Origin: an uncultured Lachnospiraceae bacterium
Lineage (GTDB): Bacteria; Bacillota; Clostridia; Lachnospirales; Lachnospiraceae
Direction of reading: 5' to 3'
Assembly (NCBI GenBank): GCA_902476265.1
Contig: CABSCP010000041.1
Coordinates: 1-40,370, forward strand
Length of the DNA stretch: 40,370 nt
The notes below the pieces were generated by a model that searched no databases, was not told the DNA's origin, and was given only the letters and a program-made list of their open reading frames with translations. Position numbers and translations under genes: made by a program. Shown here one piece after another: positions 31,941-40,370 of the stretch. How positions within the stretch are numbered: the stretch's first letter is position 1; each line of letters starts with the position of its first letter.

Positions 31941-32144
31941 ATGAGCAAAACTTTGGATTATATCGCTTTGATCATCGTGTTTATCGGCGCGGTAAACTGG
32001 GGGCTGATCGGACTTTTCCGTCTGGACCTGGTGCGGCTGATTTTTGGTGATATGAGCTGGATCAGCCGTATCATCTACGTCCTGGTCGGAATCTGCGGCA
32101 TATATCTGCTGACATTCCTGGGCAGGATTGACAGAGAAGCTTAA
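31941..32144 (+). CDS. DUF378 family small membrane protein (YuzA-like)
   Basis: The protein is 67 aa with two membrane helices. The family hallmark IGAVNWGLIGLF is at about 16-27, and the second helix is IIYVLVGICGIYLL. AAAGGAGG lies about 7 nt before ATG 31941. Function unknown. It is 59 nt after the peptidase gene and probably shares its transcript, ending at the hairpin at 32167. Confidence 0.9.
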   Translation: MSKTLDYIALIIVFIGAVNWGLIGLFRLDLVRLIFGDMSWISRIIYVLVGICGIYLLTFLGRIDREA

Positions 32145-32166
32145 AACTGCAGACATTGTGAGAAAG

Positions 32167-32211
32167 AACTGCTGTCAGACGGGGAAAACCTTCGGACAGC
32201 GGTTCTTTTTT
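32167..32211 (+). terminator. Intrinsic terminator after the DUF378 gene
   Basis: AACTGCTGTC (32167-32176) pairs with GACAGCGGTT (32195-32204; one G-T pair), followed by a T-rich run. Confidence 0.85.
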
Positions 32212-32314
32212 CTTGAAAGAAGGGGTGGGGCATAGTAAAATAGGAATACGGAGTTTTGAATATCTGCGGATTGGACAGGCAGGACAATCCGCACAGGATA
32301 AGGGAGGAAGGGGC

Positions 32315-33217
32315 ATGGAAATTATACGGGATGTATCAAAGGAGCAGATGAGGGAACAGGGAAAGCGTCTGTGCATTGCGGTGGGAGGGGCGGCGATCTA
32401 TTCCGCCGGGGTGAACCTGTTCATTGTGCCCGCCGGACTTTACAGCGGAGGAATGATGGGTATGGCCCAGGTCATCCGTACTCTGCTCGTGAACTATCTG
32501 CATCTTCCGCTGCAGAACTTTGATATTGCGGGGTTGATTTATTATGCGGTTAACATACCGGCCCTGATTCTGGCGATGCGGCATCTTGGAAAACAGTTTT
32601 TTGCGAAAACGATCATCTGTGTTACCGCGACCACCGTATTTCTATCGGTGATTCCGATTCCCCGGACGCCTCTTCTGCCCAATGATATTCTGGCAGGCAG
32701 TGTGATCGGTGCGATTGTATGCGGCTACGGCATGGGAGTGGCCCTGCGTATGGGCGGATCTTTGGGCGGCATGGATATCATCGGTATGCTTCTGACAAAA
32801 TGGAAGCCGAATTTCAGCGTGGGGAAAGTGAATCTGATCACCAATGTGATTCTGTATTCGGTCTGTCTGTTCCTGTTCAATGTGAGCACTGTGATCTATT
32901 CCCTGATCTATGCGGCGGTCAGCTCCTTTGCAGTGGATCATGAGCACTCCCAGAACATCAATGTGGAGGTACGGATCATCACAAAGAAGGACAACCATCA
33001 GCTGGAGACGGAGATATTTAAGGAACTCAACCGCGGGATCACCAGGCTGGACAGCACGGGCGCTTATACCAATGAAAAGTCCAATATCCTTTACATACTG
33101 ATTTCCAAGTATGAGGTGGCAAGACTCAAACAGATTGTTTTAAAATATGATCCCCAGGCGTTCATTGTCATGAACGAGGGCGTGAACATTGTGGGACATT
33201 ATATCAAGAAGCTTTGA
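32315..33217 (+). CDS. YitT family membrane protein
   Basis: The protein is 300 aa. About five or six hydrophobic helices (YitT_membrane domain; AGLYSGGMMGMAQ, MGGSLGGMDIIGM) are followed by a cytoplasmic C-terminal DUF2179 domain from about 215 (VEVRIITKK, GITRLDSTGAYTNEKS, VNEGVNIVG-type end). Transport function is suspected but not proven for the family. ATG 32315 is preceded by GGGAGGAAGG; the frame extends upstream to 32213 but lacks a site there. Confidence 0.92.
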   Translation: MEIIRDVSKEQMREQGKRLCIAVGGAAIYSAGVNLFIVPAGLYSGGMMGMAQVIRTLLVNYLHLPLQNFDIAGLIYYAVNIPALILAMRHLGKQFFAKTIICVTATTVFLSVIPIPRTPLLPNDILAGSVIGAIVCGYGMGVALRMGGSLGGMDIIGMLLTKWKPNFSVGKVNLITNVILYSVCLFLFNVSTVIYSLIYAAVSSFAVDHEHSQNINVEVRIITKKDNHQLETEIFKELNRGITRLDSTGAYTNEKSNILYILISKYEVARLKQIVLKYDPQAFIVMNEGVNIVGHYIKKL

Positions 33218-33220
33218 GGA

Positions 33221-33253
33221 AAAAACACCGGTCTGCAGCAGACCGGTGTTTTT
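33221..33253. terminator. Bidirectional terminator
   Basis: AAAAACACCGGTCTG pairs with CAGACCGGTGTTTTT around a 3-nt loop. It serves the convergent YitT and DUF1846 genes. Confidence 0.9.
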
Positions 33254-33255
33254 GA

Positions 33256-34740
33256 TTAGTCATTATCTTCTTTGGCTTTTTCTTCGGTTTTGGGTTCACA
33301 GGTAAGGTGCATGTCCAGCTTCTTGAAAATTCCTTCGTCCACGGAAGAAAGAAGCACGGTGGAATGAACCTCACAGCCTTTCAACAGCGGCAGCGCGGCA
33401 AGCGCACGGGCGGCATTTTCATCGGCGGCAGCGCTGATGGAAAGCGCGATCAGGATTTCGTCCGTGTGCAGTCTGGGATTGATGCTGCCCAGATATTCCG
33501 TCTTTAAAGACTGGATCGGACGGATGGCCGAAGGGGAAACCAGATGAATTTCATGGTCGATTCCGGCCAGTATTTTTAAAGAGTTTAAGAGGCAGGCGGA
33601 AGCTGCGCCCAGCAGTGGGGAAGTCTTTCCTGTGACCAGCGTGCCGTCGGGCAGTTCGATTGCCAGGGCGGGCGCGCCGGTAAGCGTTTCCCGTTCCATG
33701 GCGGCAGCGATCACTTTGCGGTCTGCCACGGAGATGCCGGCCTGCTTCATCAGAAGTTCCAGTTTATATAAAATGGACTGGGAACTGTTGCCCCGCTTTA
33801 AATCGCAGAGACAATTGTAATAGCGGCGGATGATTTCCTGATTGGAGGCCTCCCGGCAGATACCGTCGTCTATGATGCAGTTTCCCACCATGTTGACACC
33901 CATATCAGTGGGGGACTTATAAGGGCATTCGCCCAGAATCTGCTCAAAAATAGCGCTCAGCACAGGGAACACTTCCACATCACGGTTATAGTTGACTGTG
34001 GTGACGCCGTAAGCTTCCAGATGGAAAGGGTCGATCATATTGACATCGTTTAAGTCGGCGGTAGCCGCTTCGTAAGCCAGGTTGACCGGATGCTTTAAAG
34101 GCAGATTCCAGATGGGAAACGTCTCAAATTTGGCATATCCGGCCTTGATCCCCCGTTTGTGCTCATGGTAAAGCTGAGAGAGGCAGGTGGCCATCTTGCC
34201 GCTGCCGGGACCCGGCGCGGTCACCACCACCAGCGGGCGGGAGGTTTCGATATAATCGTTTTTGCCGTAGCCTTCCTCGCTGACGATCTTCTCCACATTG
34301 GTGGGATAGCCTTCTATGACATAATGGATATAACAGCGGATACCCAGGGTTTCCAGTTTTTTCTTAAACAGGTCCGCAGCGGGCTGACCTGCGTACTGGG
34401 TGATGACGACGCTGCCCACCATCAGACCGATCTTGCGGAAGGAATCTGTCAGCCGGATAACCTCCAGGTCATAGGTCAGACCGGAGTCACGGCGGGTCTT
34501 ATTGCTTTCCAGGGTGCCGGCTGAAATGGCGATCACGACTTCTGCCTGGTCCTTTAACTGCAGGAGCATTTTGAGCTTGCTGTCGGGCTCAAATCCCGGC
34601 AAAACCCGGGATGCATGGTAGTCGTCAAAAAGCTTGCCGCCAAACTCCAGGTATAATTTATCTCCGAACATGGAAATCCGCTCCCGGATGTGTTCGGACT
34701 GCATCTGAAGATATTTTTGATTATCAAATCCGATGTTCAT
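33256..34740 (-). CDS. DUF1846 domain-containing protein
   Basis: The protein is 494 aa, the usual family length, cytoplasmic. It starts NIGFDNQKYLQMQSEHI; the family-wide segments RRDSGLTYDLEVIRL and VTAPGPGSGKMATCLSQLYHE are present, the latter glycine-rich and nucleotide-binding-like. Structures of family members are known but no firm biochemical role is. ATG 34740 (MNIGF) has AAGAGGC in front, within the longer open frame that begins at 34758. The acidic/lysine-rich tail is short. Transcribed away from ftsH across a 212-bp region. Confidence 0.93.
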   Translation of the reverse strand: MNIGFDNQKYLQMQSEHIRERISMFGDKLYLEFGGKLFDDYHASRVLPGFEPDSKLKMLLQLKDQAEVVIAISAGTLESNKTRRDSGLTYDLEVIRLTDSFRKIGLMVGSVVITQYAGQPAADLFKKKLETLGIRCYIHYVIEGYPTNVEKIVSEEGYGKNDYIETSRPLVVVTAPGPGSGKMATCLSQLYHEHKRGIKAGYAKFETFPIWNLPLKHPVNLAYEAATADLNDVNMIDPFHLEAYGVTTVNYNRDVEVFPVLSAIFEQILGECPYKSPTDMGVNMVGNCIIDDGICREASNQEIIRRYYNCLCDLKRGNSSQSILYKLELLMKQAGISVADRKVIAAAMERETLTGAPALAIELPDGTLVTGKTSPLLGAASACLLNSLKILAGIDHEIHLVSPSAIRPIQSLKTEYLGSINPRLHTDEILIALSISAAADENAARALAALPLLKGCEVHSTVLLSSVDEGIFKKLDMHLTCEPKTEEKAKEDND

Positions 34741-34874
34741 TTTATATGCCTCTTTCATTTGTTTTTAGGTTACCCCATGATTATATAACGTATACATGAA
34801 AAAAATCTACCGTTTCGGGAAAAAAAATTAAGAATAGTTTAATGGCTGTACACAACAATTTCACGGTTTATCTA

Positions 34875-34903
34875 TTGATTTATCGCCGGCGAATGTCTAT
34901 AAT
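34875..34903 (+). promoter_or_regulatory. Sigma-A promoter of ftsH
   Basis: TTGATT (34875-34880), 17-bp spacer, perfect TATAAT (34898-34903), 50 nt before the ATG. Confidence 0.7.
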
Positions 34904-34952
34904 TATTAGATAATTGTGCAATTCTATTGATAAAGAAGAAAGGTTAATTTGG

Positions 34953-37217
34953 ATGGATAATAATATGAATTCCTATAACGGAGGCCCGGGAGGCGGACAG
35001 GGCAGCGGCGGCGGTCCCCAGGGGCCGGGAGGACCGGGAGGGCCGGGACAGAATCCCAAAAAGACGAGCCTGATTTTATTGGCGGTGGCAGCGGTGGTCA
35101 CACTGCTGAGCATGAGCTTTTTTATGAAAATGTTAAACGGCGCCACCAATCAGGAAATTTCCTTCAACGAATTTGAACGGATGGTGACGGATAAGGAAGC
35201 CGGAAAGGTTACCTGGGACGATGAAAAGATCTACATCATTCCCAAGAGCGATAAACCGAAGAGCATTTTGAATACCATGCCGGAAATGACATATTTTACC
35301 GGAAAAGGGATTTCGGATGACAAACTGACGGAATTTCTGCAGGCAAACGGCGTGGAGGAGTTCGGAAAAGATATTCCCGACAGCTCCGGATTTTTGCTCA
35401 CTCTGATTTTGACCTATGTCCTGCCTGTAGGACTGATGTGGATTCTGCTCACTTTCCTGTTCAGAAGAATGGGCGGCAGCGGCGGGCCCATGGGCGTGGG
35501 AAAGAGCAACGCCAAGGTCTATGTCCAGAAGGAAACAGGGATTACTTTTAAGGATGTGGCGGGGGAAGATGAGGCGAAGGAATCCCTGCAGGAAGTGGTG
35601 GATTTTTTGCATAATCCCCAGAAATATGTGAAAATCGGCGCGAAACTGCCAAAAGGCGCACTTTTGGTAGGCCCTCCCGGAACCGGTAAGACACTGCTGG
35701 CAAAAGCGGTGGCAGGGGAAGCGAAAGTCCCCTTTTTCTCCCTCACAGGTTCCGATTTCATTGAACTTTATGTGGGTGTGGGCGCTTCCCGTGTCCGTGA
35801 TCTTTTCAAGGAAGCCACCAAAAATGCCCCCTGTATCATTTTCATCGACGAGATTGACGCCATCGGCCGGAGCCGGGATTCCAAGTACGGCGGAGGGAAC
35901 GAAGAGCGGGAACAGACCTTAAACCAGCTGCTTTCCGAGATGGACGGTTTTGATACCTCCAAGGGAATCCTGGTGATAGGCGCAACCAACCGTCCGGAGA
36001 TTCTGGATAAAGCGCTGCTGCGTCCGGGCCGTTTTGACAGGCGGATCATCGTGGATAAACCCGATTTAAAAGGACGTGTGGATATCCTGAAGGTTCATGC
36101 CAAGGATGTGAAGATGGATGAAAGCGTGGATTTTGATGCCATCGCCCTGGCAACCAGCGGCGCGGTGGGCTCCGATCTCGCCAATATGATCAATGAGGCC
36201 GCCATCAATGCGGTAAAGGAAGGCAGGGAATTCGTCTGCCAGAAGGATCTTTTTGAGGCCGTGGAACAGGTACTTGTGGGCAAGGAGAAGAAGGACCGCA
36301 TCATGAGCGCTGAAGAACGCCGGATCGTTTCCTATCATGAGGTGGGGCACGCTTTGATCTCGGCCCTGCAGAAGAATTCCGAACCTGTGCAGAAAATCAC
36401 CATTGTGCCCAGAACCATGGGCGCGCTGGGATATGTGATGCATGTGCCGGAGGAAGAGAAGTTTTTGAATACCCAGGCGGAAATCCATGATATGCTGGTG
36501 GGCTATCTGGGCGGCCGCGCAGCGGAGGAAATAGTTTTTGATACGGTTACCACAGGAGCTGCCAATGATATCGAGCAGGCGACCAATCTGGCCCGTTCCA
36601 TGGTAACCCGTTTTGGCATGAGTAAAAAATTCGGACTGATCGGGCTAGAGTCTGTGGAAAGCCAGTATCTGGAAGGGCGTTCCGTTCTGAATTGTTCCGA
36701 CGCTACGGCGGCGGAAATCGATCAGGAAGTGATGCGCATCTTAAAGGAATGTTATCAGGAAGCGCTGGAGCTGCTTTCCAAAAACCGGGAAGTGATGGAT
36801 CAGCTGGCTGCTTTCCTCATTGAGAAAGAGACCATTACCGGTAAGGAATTTATGAGAATTTACCGGAAGATCAAGGGGCTGCCGGAGCCGGAAGAGAAGA
36901 AGGAAGAGGGCCCGGCTAAAAAAGCTGTCGTATTGCCGAAACCTGCCCTGTCCGATGGAAAGACGGCAGAGGACAGCACTGTTTCTGCAGAAGGCGGCCG
37001 GGAGGGAAATGTGCCTTCCAAAGAAGAGCAGACTTTAAAACCCTGGGAGCAGTTTGAAGCCCGGCAGCAGAAACAGGAAGATGGGGCAGAGGAAAAGCAG
37101 GACAGCGGGCAGGAACGCTGGATGCCGCCCAATCCCGGACCGGGCGCCCAGACAGAAGGACCGGTGGGCAGATTTTCAGGCGCCGCGCTCCGCAAAGATG
37201 AAGAGGAAAAAGAATAA
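34953..37217 (+). CDS. ftsH: ATP-dependent zinc metalloprotease FtsH
   Basis: The protein is 754 aa, about 100 more than most FtsH because of both ends. Residues 10-36 are a glycine/proline-rich stretch ahead of TM1 (about 38-58). The extracytoplasmic FtsH_ext domain and TM2 (about 146-170) follow. The AAA+ domain has Walker A GPPGTGKT (240-247), Walker B IIFIDEID and the second region of homology GATNRPE-LLRPGRFDR. The zinc site is HEVGH (462-466). A charged, low-complexity tail covers about the last 110 residues. It degrades misfolded membrane proteins and short-lived regulators. AGAAAGG lies about 10 nt before ATG 34953. Confidence 0.97.
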   Translation: MDNNMNSYNGGPGGGQGSGGGPQGPGGPGGPGQNPKKTSLILLAVAAVVTLLSMSFFMKMLNGATNQEISFNEFERMVTDKEAGKVTWDDEKIYIIPKSDKPKSILNTMPEMTYFTGKGISDDKLTEFLQANGVEEFGKDIPDSSGFLLTLILTYVLPVGLMWILLTFLFRRMGGSGGPMGVGKSNAKVYVQKETGITFKDVAGEDEAKESLQEVVDFLHNPQKYVKIGAKLPKGALLVGPPGTGKTLLAKAVAGEAKVPFFSLTGSDFIELYVGVGASRVRDLFKEATKNAPCIIFIDEIDAIGRSRDSKYGGGNEEREQTLNQLLSEMDGFDTSKGILVIGATNRPEILDKALLRPGRFDRRIIVDKPDLKGRVDILKVHAKDVKMDESVDFDAIALATSGAVGSDLANMINEAAINAVKEGREFVCQKDLFEAVEQVLVGKEKKDRIMSAEERRIVSYHEVGHALISALQKNSEPVQKITIVPRTMGALGYVMHVPEEEKFLNTQAEIHDMLVGYLGGRAAEEIVFDTVTTGAANDIEQATNLARSMVTRFGMSKKFGLIGLESVESQYLEGRSVLNCSDATAAEIDQEVMRILKECYQEALELLSKNREVMDQLAAFLIEKETITGKEFMRIYRKIKGLPEPEEKKEEGPAKKAVVLPKPALSDGKTAEDSTVSAEGGREGNVPSKEEQTLKPWEQFEARQQKQEDGAEEKQDSGQERWMPPNPGPGAQTEGPVGRFSGAALRKDEEEKE

Positions 37218-37357
37218 CCGCCATACAGGATGAAGATTGAGACGTCCGGATGGCGGAGCAGGGAAATGCCGGCGGCAGCAGAAAAAAAGATTTTGCGGCC
37301 CCGGCATTTTGGCGGTATCACGGATAAAAGAGACTGTGGAAGCATCCGGAGGAATAT
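37218..37357 (+). other. Intergenic region ftsH-uvrC with two inverted repeats
   Basis: CCGCCAT (37218-37224) pairs with ATGGCGG (37250-37256). AAATGCCGG (37264-37272) pairs with CCGGCATTT (37301-37309) and is followed by only a short T stretch. A weak terminator or mRNA processing site is possible. No gene is seen. Confidence 0.35.
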
Positions 37358-39262
37358 ATGGGATTCAATTTTGAAGAGGAATTGAAAAAACTGCCCGCTA
37401 AGCCGGGCGTATACATTATGCATGATGCGCAGGACAATATTATTTATGTGGGAAAGGCGATCCGCCTGCGCAACAGAGTGCGTTCTTATTTCAGGGAAAG
37501 CACGGCCAAAAGTCCCAAAATTGAAAAGATGGTTACTCAGATCGCCCGCTTCGAATATATCGTTACAGATTCGGAGCTGGAAGCCCTGGTGCTGGAAAAC
37601 AATCTGATCAAGGAACACAACCCCAAATACAATACCATGTTAAAGGATGACAAAACCTATCCTTATATCAAAGTGACGGTAGCGGAAGATTATCCCAGGG
37701 TGTTGTTTTCCAGGCTGATGAAAAAGGACAAATCCCGCTATTTTGGGCCGTTCACATCGGCAGCGGCGGTGAAAGATACCATTGAACTGTTAAACAAACT
37801 GTTTAAGCTGCGCACCTGTAACCGGGTTCTGCCCAGGGACTGCGGCCTGGACCGCCCTTGCCTGAACTATCACATCGGACAGTGTCTGGCTCCCTGCCAG
37901 GGAAATGTGAGCCGGGAACAATACCGTCAGAATGTGAATAAGGCACTGGAATTTTTAAACGGGAATTATGCGATGATCTTAGACGACCTTCAGGCGAAGA
38001 TGGAGGCCGCAGCGGAAAATCTCGAATTTGAGGAGGCCGCCCGATACAGGGATCTGTTTAACAGTGTCAAACAGGTTTCCCAGAAACAGAAAATTACGGA
38101 CAGCGACGGGGAGGACAAGGATATTATCGCTCTGGACAAAGACGGCGGTGAAGCGGTGGTGCAGGTTTTCTTCGTGCGAAGCGGCAAGCTCATCGGACGG
38201 GAACATTTTTATATGACCCGGGTGGAAGATTCGGACAAATCTCAGATTCTTCTGGATTTTGTGAAGCAGTTTTATGCGGGGACCCCTTTTGTGCCCCGGG
38301 AACTGATTCTACAGAAGGAAATTGAGGAGATTGAAATCCTGGAGGAATGGCTGTCCGCCCGCAGGGGAAGCAAAGTCCACATCCGGGTGCCCAAGAAGGG
38401 GCAGAAGGAAAAGCTGGTGGAACTGGCCGAAAAAAATGCCCGTATGGTGTTGGAAAAGGACCGGGAGAGAATCAAAAGGGAAGAAGCCAGGACCGTGGGC
38501 GCGGTACACGAGATTGAAGCTCTTTTGGGACTGCCTCTCCTGGACCGGATGGAAGCCTTCGATATCTCCAATATCAGCGGTTTTGAAAATGTGGGTTCCA
38601 TGGTGGTATATGAAAAAGGAAAGCCAAAGCGCAGTGATTACCGGAAGTTTCGGATCAAAACAGTGGCCGGACCGGATGACTATGCCTGCATGAGAGAAGT
38701 GCTGACCAGACGATTTGTGCACGGCCTGAATGAAGCAAAGGAGCTGGAGGAAAAACAGCTGGCCGGGGAATTCGGCAGCTTCACAAAATTTCCGGACCTT
38801 CTTCTGATGGACGGCGGCCGGGGACAGGTTAATATCGCCTGTCAGGTGTTGGATGAACTGGGGCTTGCCATTCCCGTATGCGGTATGGTCAAGGACGATA
38901 ACCATCGTACCAGGGGACTATATTATCATAATGTGGAAATCCCCATTGAGAAGAACTCGGAGGGATTTAAGCTGATCACCCGGGTACAGGATGAAGCCCA
39001 CCGCTTTGCCATCGAATATCACCGTTCTCTGCGCAGTAAGGACCAGGTGAAGAGTATACTGGATGAGATTCCGGGAGTCGGACCCGCCAGGCGCAAGGCC
39101 CTGATGCGCAGCTTCCCTTCCATCTACGAGGTGCAGGAGGCTACGGTGGAGGAACTGGCGCAGAGGGCTGACATACCGATTCCCGTGGCGCAGGAAATTT
39201 TTGATTTTTTCCATAAACCCAAACAGGAAGATTGTCTGACGGAAGAATCTATGTTAAGATAA
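37358..39262 (+). CDS. uvrC: Excinuclease ABC subunit C
   Basis: The protein is 634 aa, typical. It makes both incisions in nucleotide excision repair with UvrAB. The N-terminal GIY-YIG nuclease has KPGVYIMHD and IIYVGKA (about 14-34). A cysteine-containing segment follows (TCNR, DCGLDRPCLNYHIGQCLAPC). The UVR motif is at about 205-240 (LEFEEAARYRDLF). The RNase H-like nuclease has FDISNISG and LLMDGGRGQ. Two helix-hairpin-helix motifs end the protein (IPGVGPARRKALM). CCGGAGGAA precedes ATG 37358. It is followed after 88 nt by hprK, probably on the same transcript. Confidence 0.97.
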   Translation: MGFNFEEELKKLPAKPGVYIMHDAQDNIIYVGKAIRLRNRVRSYFRESTAKSPKIEKMVTQIARFEYIVTDSELEALVLENNLIKEHNPKYNTMLKDDKTYPYIKVTVAEDYPRVLFSRLMKKDKSRYFGPFTSAAAVKDTIELLNKLFKLRTCNRVLPRDCGLDRPCLNYHIGQCLAPCQGNVSREQYRQNVNKALEFLNGNYAMILDDLQAKMEAAAENLEFEEAARYRDLFNSVKQVSQKQKITDSDGEDKDIIALDKDGGEAVVQVFFVRSGKLIGREHFYMTRVEDSDKSQILLDFVKQFYAGTPFVPRELILQKEIEEIEILEEWLSARRGSKVHIRVPKKGQKEKLVELAEKNARMVLEKDRERIKREEARTVGAVHEIEALLGLPLLDRMEAFDISNISGFENVGSMVVYEKGKPKRSDYRKFRIKTVAGPDDYACMREVLTRRFVHGLNEAKELEEKQLAGEFGSFTKFPDLLLMDGGRGQVNIACQVLDELGLAIPVCGMVKDDNHRTRGLYYHNVEIPIEKNSEGFKLITRVQDEAHRFAIEYHRSLRSKDQVKSILDEIPGVGPARRKALMRSFPSIYEVQEATVEELAQRADIPIPVAQEIFDFFHKPKQEDCLTEESMLR

Positions 39263-39350
39263 AGAATAAAGACACGGCCTAACGGCCGGGATGAGTACAT
39301 TCCGGCCGCTTGATGGTGTCAACTTTGGGAAAAAGAGAAGGAGAAGGGTT

Positions 39351-40295
39351 ATGGCAAGCATCAGTCTGACTAAAATCATTGATAAGATGAAGCTGGAAAA
39401 CCTGACACCTGAAATCGAGGTGAAGGGCATTAAGATTACGCAGCCGGATATCAACAGACCGGCACTGCAGATGGCGGGCTATTTTGAGCATTTTGAAGCG
39501 ACGCGCCTGCAGATCATCGGTTTTGTGGAGTATTCTTATATCGGCAGTATGCCGGAAGATCAGGAACGGGAGATGCTTTACAAACTGCTTTCCTATCCGA
39601 TCCCCTGCATTATTTTCTGCCGGGAGCTGCATCCCGACGAGATTTTCCGGGAAATCGCCGTTGAAAAGGGCGTGCCGCTTCTGATGACGAAGAAGGCCAC
39701 CAGCGCCTTTACCGCGGAATTGATCCGCTGGCTGAATGTGAAGCTGGCCCCCTGCATCTCCGTGCACGGCGTTTTGGTGGACGTTTACGGGGAAGGGGTG
39801 CTGATCACCGGAGAGAGCGGGATCGGAAAATCCGAAGCCGCGCTGGAACTGATCAAGAGGGGACACCGCCTGGTTACCGATGACGTGGTGGAAATCAGGA
39901 AGGTGAGCGAGGACACGCTGGTAGGATCGGCCCCGGATATCACAAAGCATTTCATCGAGCTGAGAGGCATCGGCATTATAGATGTGAAGGCGCTGTTCGG
40001 CGCTTCCAGCGTTAAGGAAACTCAGAATATTGACCTGGTCATCCGTCTGGAGGACTGGGACAAGGATAAAGAATATGACAGGCTCGGCCTGGAAGAGGAA
40101 TATACGGAATATCTGGGCAACAAGGTGGTCTGCCATAATATTCCGATCCGTCCCGGCCGGAATCTGGCCATCATCTGTGAGTCTGCGGCCGTCAATCACC
40201 GTCAGAAGAAGATGGGCTATAATGCGGCGCAGGAACTTTACACCAGAGTACAGAATTCTCTGGCACGCAGAAGAGAAGAAGACGATGAAGATTGA
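39351..40295 (+). CDS. hprK: HPr kinase/phosphorylase
   Basis: The protein is 314 aa, the usual length. It phosphorylates and dephosphorylates HPr on the regulatory serine, setting carbon catabolite repression in Firmicutes. The C-terminal catalytic domain has H139 (VHGVLVDVYG), Walker A GESGIGKS (154-161), TDDVVE, and the family signature ELRGIGIIDVKALFG. GAGAAGG lies before ATG 39351; the reading from 39291 lacks a comparable site. Its presence shows that the host uses CcpA/HPr-type control, relevant to the sugar genes here. Confidence 0.97.
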   Translation: MASISLTKIIDKMKLENLTPEIEVKGIKITQPDINRPALQMAGYFEHFEATRLQIIGFVEYSYIGSMPEDQEREMLYKLLSYPIPCIIFCRELHPDEIFREIAVEKGVPLLMTKKATSAFTAELIRWLNVKLAPCISVHGVLVDVYGEGVLITGESGIGKSEAALELIKRGHRLVTDDVVEIRKVSEDTLVGSAPDITKHFIELRGIGIIDVKALFGASSVKETQNIDLVIRLEDWDKDKEYDRLGLEEEYTEYLGNKVVCHNIPIRPGRNLAIICESAAVNHRQKKMGYNAAQELYTRVQNSLARRREEDDED

Positions 40296-40325
40296 ACGGA
40301 AAAGGAAAATGAGGTATAAGTTCTC

Positions 40326-40347
40326 GGAATTAGATAAATCTAATTCC
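40326..40347. repeat. Perfect 10-bp inverted repeat downstream of hprK
   Basis: GGAATTAGAT-AA-ATCTAATTCC, with no T run on either side, so not a standard terminator. The last 75 bases of the window hold no start of the murB gene often found next in Firmicutes. A 16-codon reading frame (40311-40361) overlaps the repeat but is not convincing. Confidence 0.45.
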
Positions 40348-40370
40348 AATGCAGATTGAAAATTGAATAT

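Noticed and set aside
36860..37618. 252-aa minus-strand frame across the ftsH-uvrC junction
   Set aside because: It overlaps both well-supported genes and its product is low-complexity, mirroring the FtsH tail.
39279..40349. 356-aa open frame on the minus strand
   Set aside because: It is the antisense shadow of hprK, whose Walker A and family signature are intact.

Overview
The window (about 40 kb, moderate GC) looks like chromosomal DNA of an anaerobic, spore-forming member of the Clostridia, most likely Lachnospiraceae. The pointers are AGGAGG-type ribosome binding sites, canonical TTGACA/TATAAT promoters, DUF1846, DegV and YitT proteins, an uvrC-hprK pair, Lpl/Ytc-type sugar importers without their own ATPase, membrane-bound AraC sensors, an oxygen-sensitive (anaerobic) sulfatase maturase and a sigma-K-like promoter. 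The genus cannot be fixed from the sequence. I see no insertion sequence, prophage, CRISPR array or replication origin, and no gene-free stretch above 300 bp.

Layout. 1-211: a truncated tRNA-Glu, tRNA-Cys and a terminator. 287-3338: a membrane diguanylate cyclase, then a stand-alone exonuclease plus family A DNA polymerase behind a LexA-type box. 3384-6628: a divergent AraC regulator and GH36 alpha-galactosidase. 6715-9736: a structured intergenic element and three neighbouring genes that share one about 70-residue helical domain (a Cys-rich protein, a small protein and a 696-aa DUF11 protein), probably spore-surface proteins. 10024-11724: a chemoreceptor. 11838-13140: a TetR regulator and a seven-helix membrane protein, each preceded by the same 13-bp palindrome. 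13354-17128: DegV, a hybrid histidine kinase and a second TetR-type regulator. 17179-19718: a divergent pair in which one gene is a radical SAM/SPASM enzyme and the other appears to be its paralogue with the iron-sulfur loop deleted. 19818-20897: an M24 peptidase. 21113-31178: a sulfated-carbohydrate locus. 31264-33217: a C39-like peptidase, a DUF378 protein and a YitT protein. 33256-40295: DUF1846 protein, FtsH, UvrC and HPr kinase.

How genes work together. In the sulfatase locus, two Cys-type sulfatases need formylglycine. The locus carries its own anaerobic sulfatase maturase (C15/C19/C22, D277), a lipoprotein binding protein with two permeases, and a membrane AraC sensor. The two transcription units share a promoter-proximal pattern of ACAT-type repeats spaced 18 bp, which is a good candidate for the sensor's operator. 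No ATPase is encoded, so a shared MsmX-type ATPase is expected.

The most novel-looking item is the radical SAM / pseudo-radical SAM pair (17179-19718). Next are the three-gene shared-domain cluster with a sigma-K-like promoter, and the possibly SOS-controlled polymerase. All homology statements are by eye; no database search was run.
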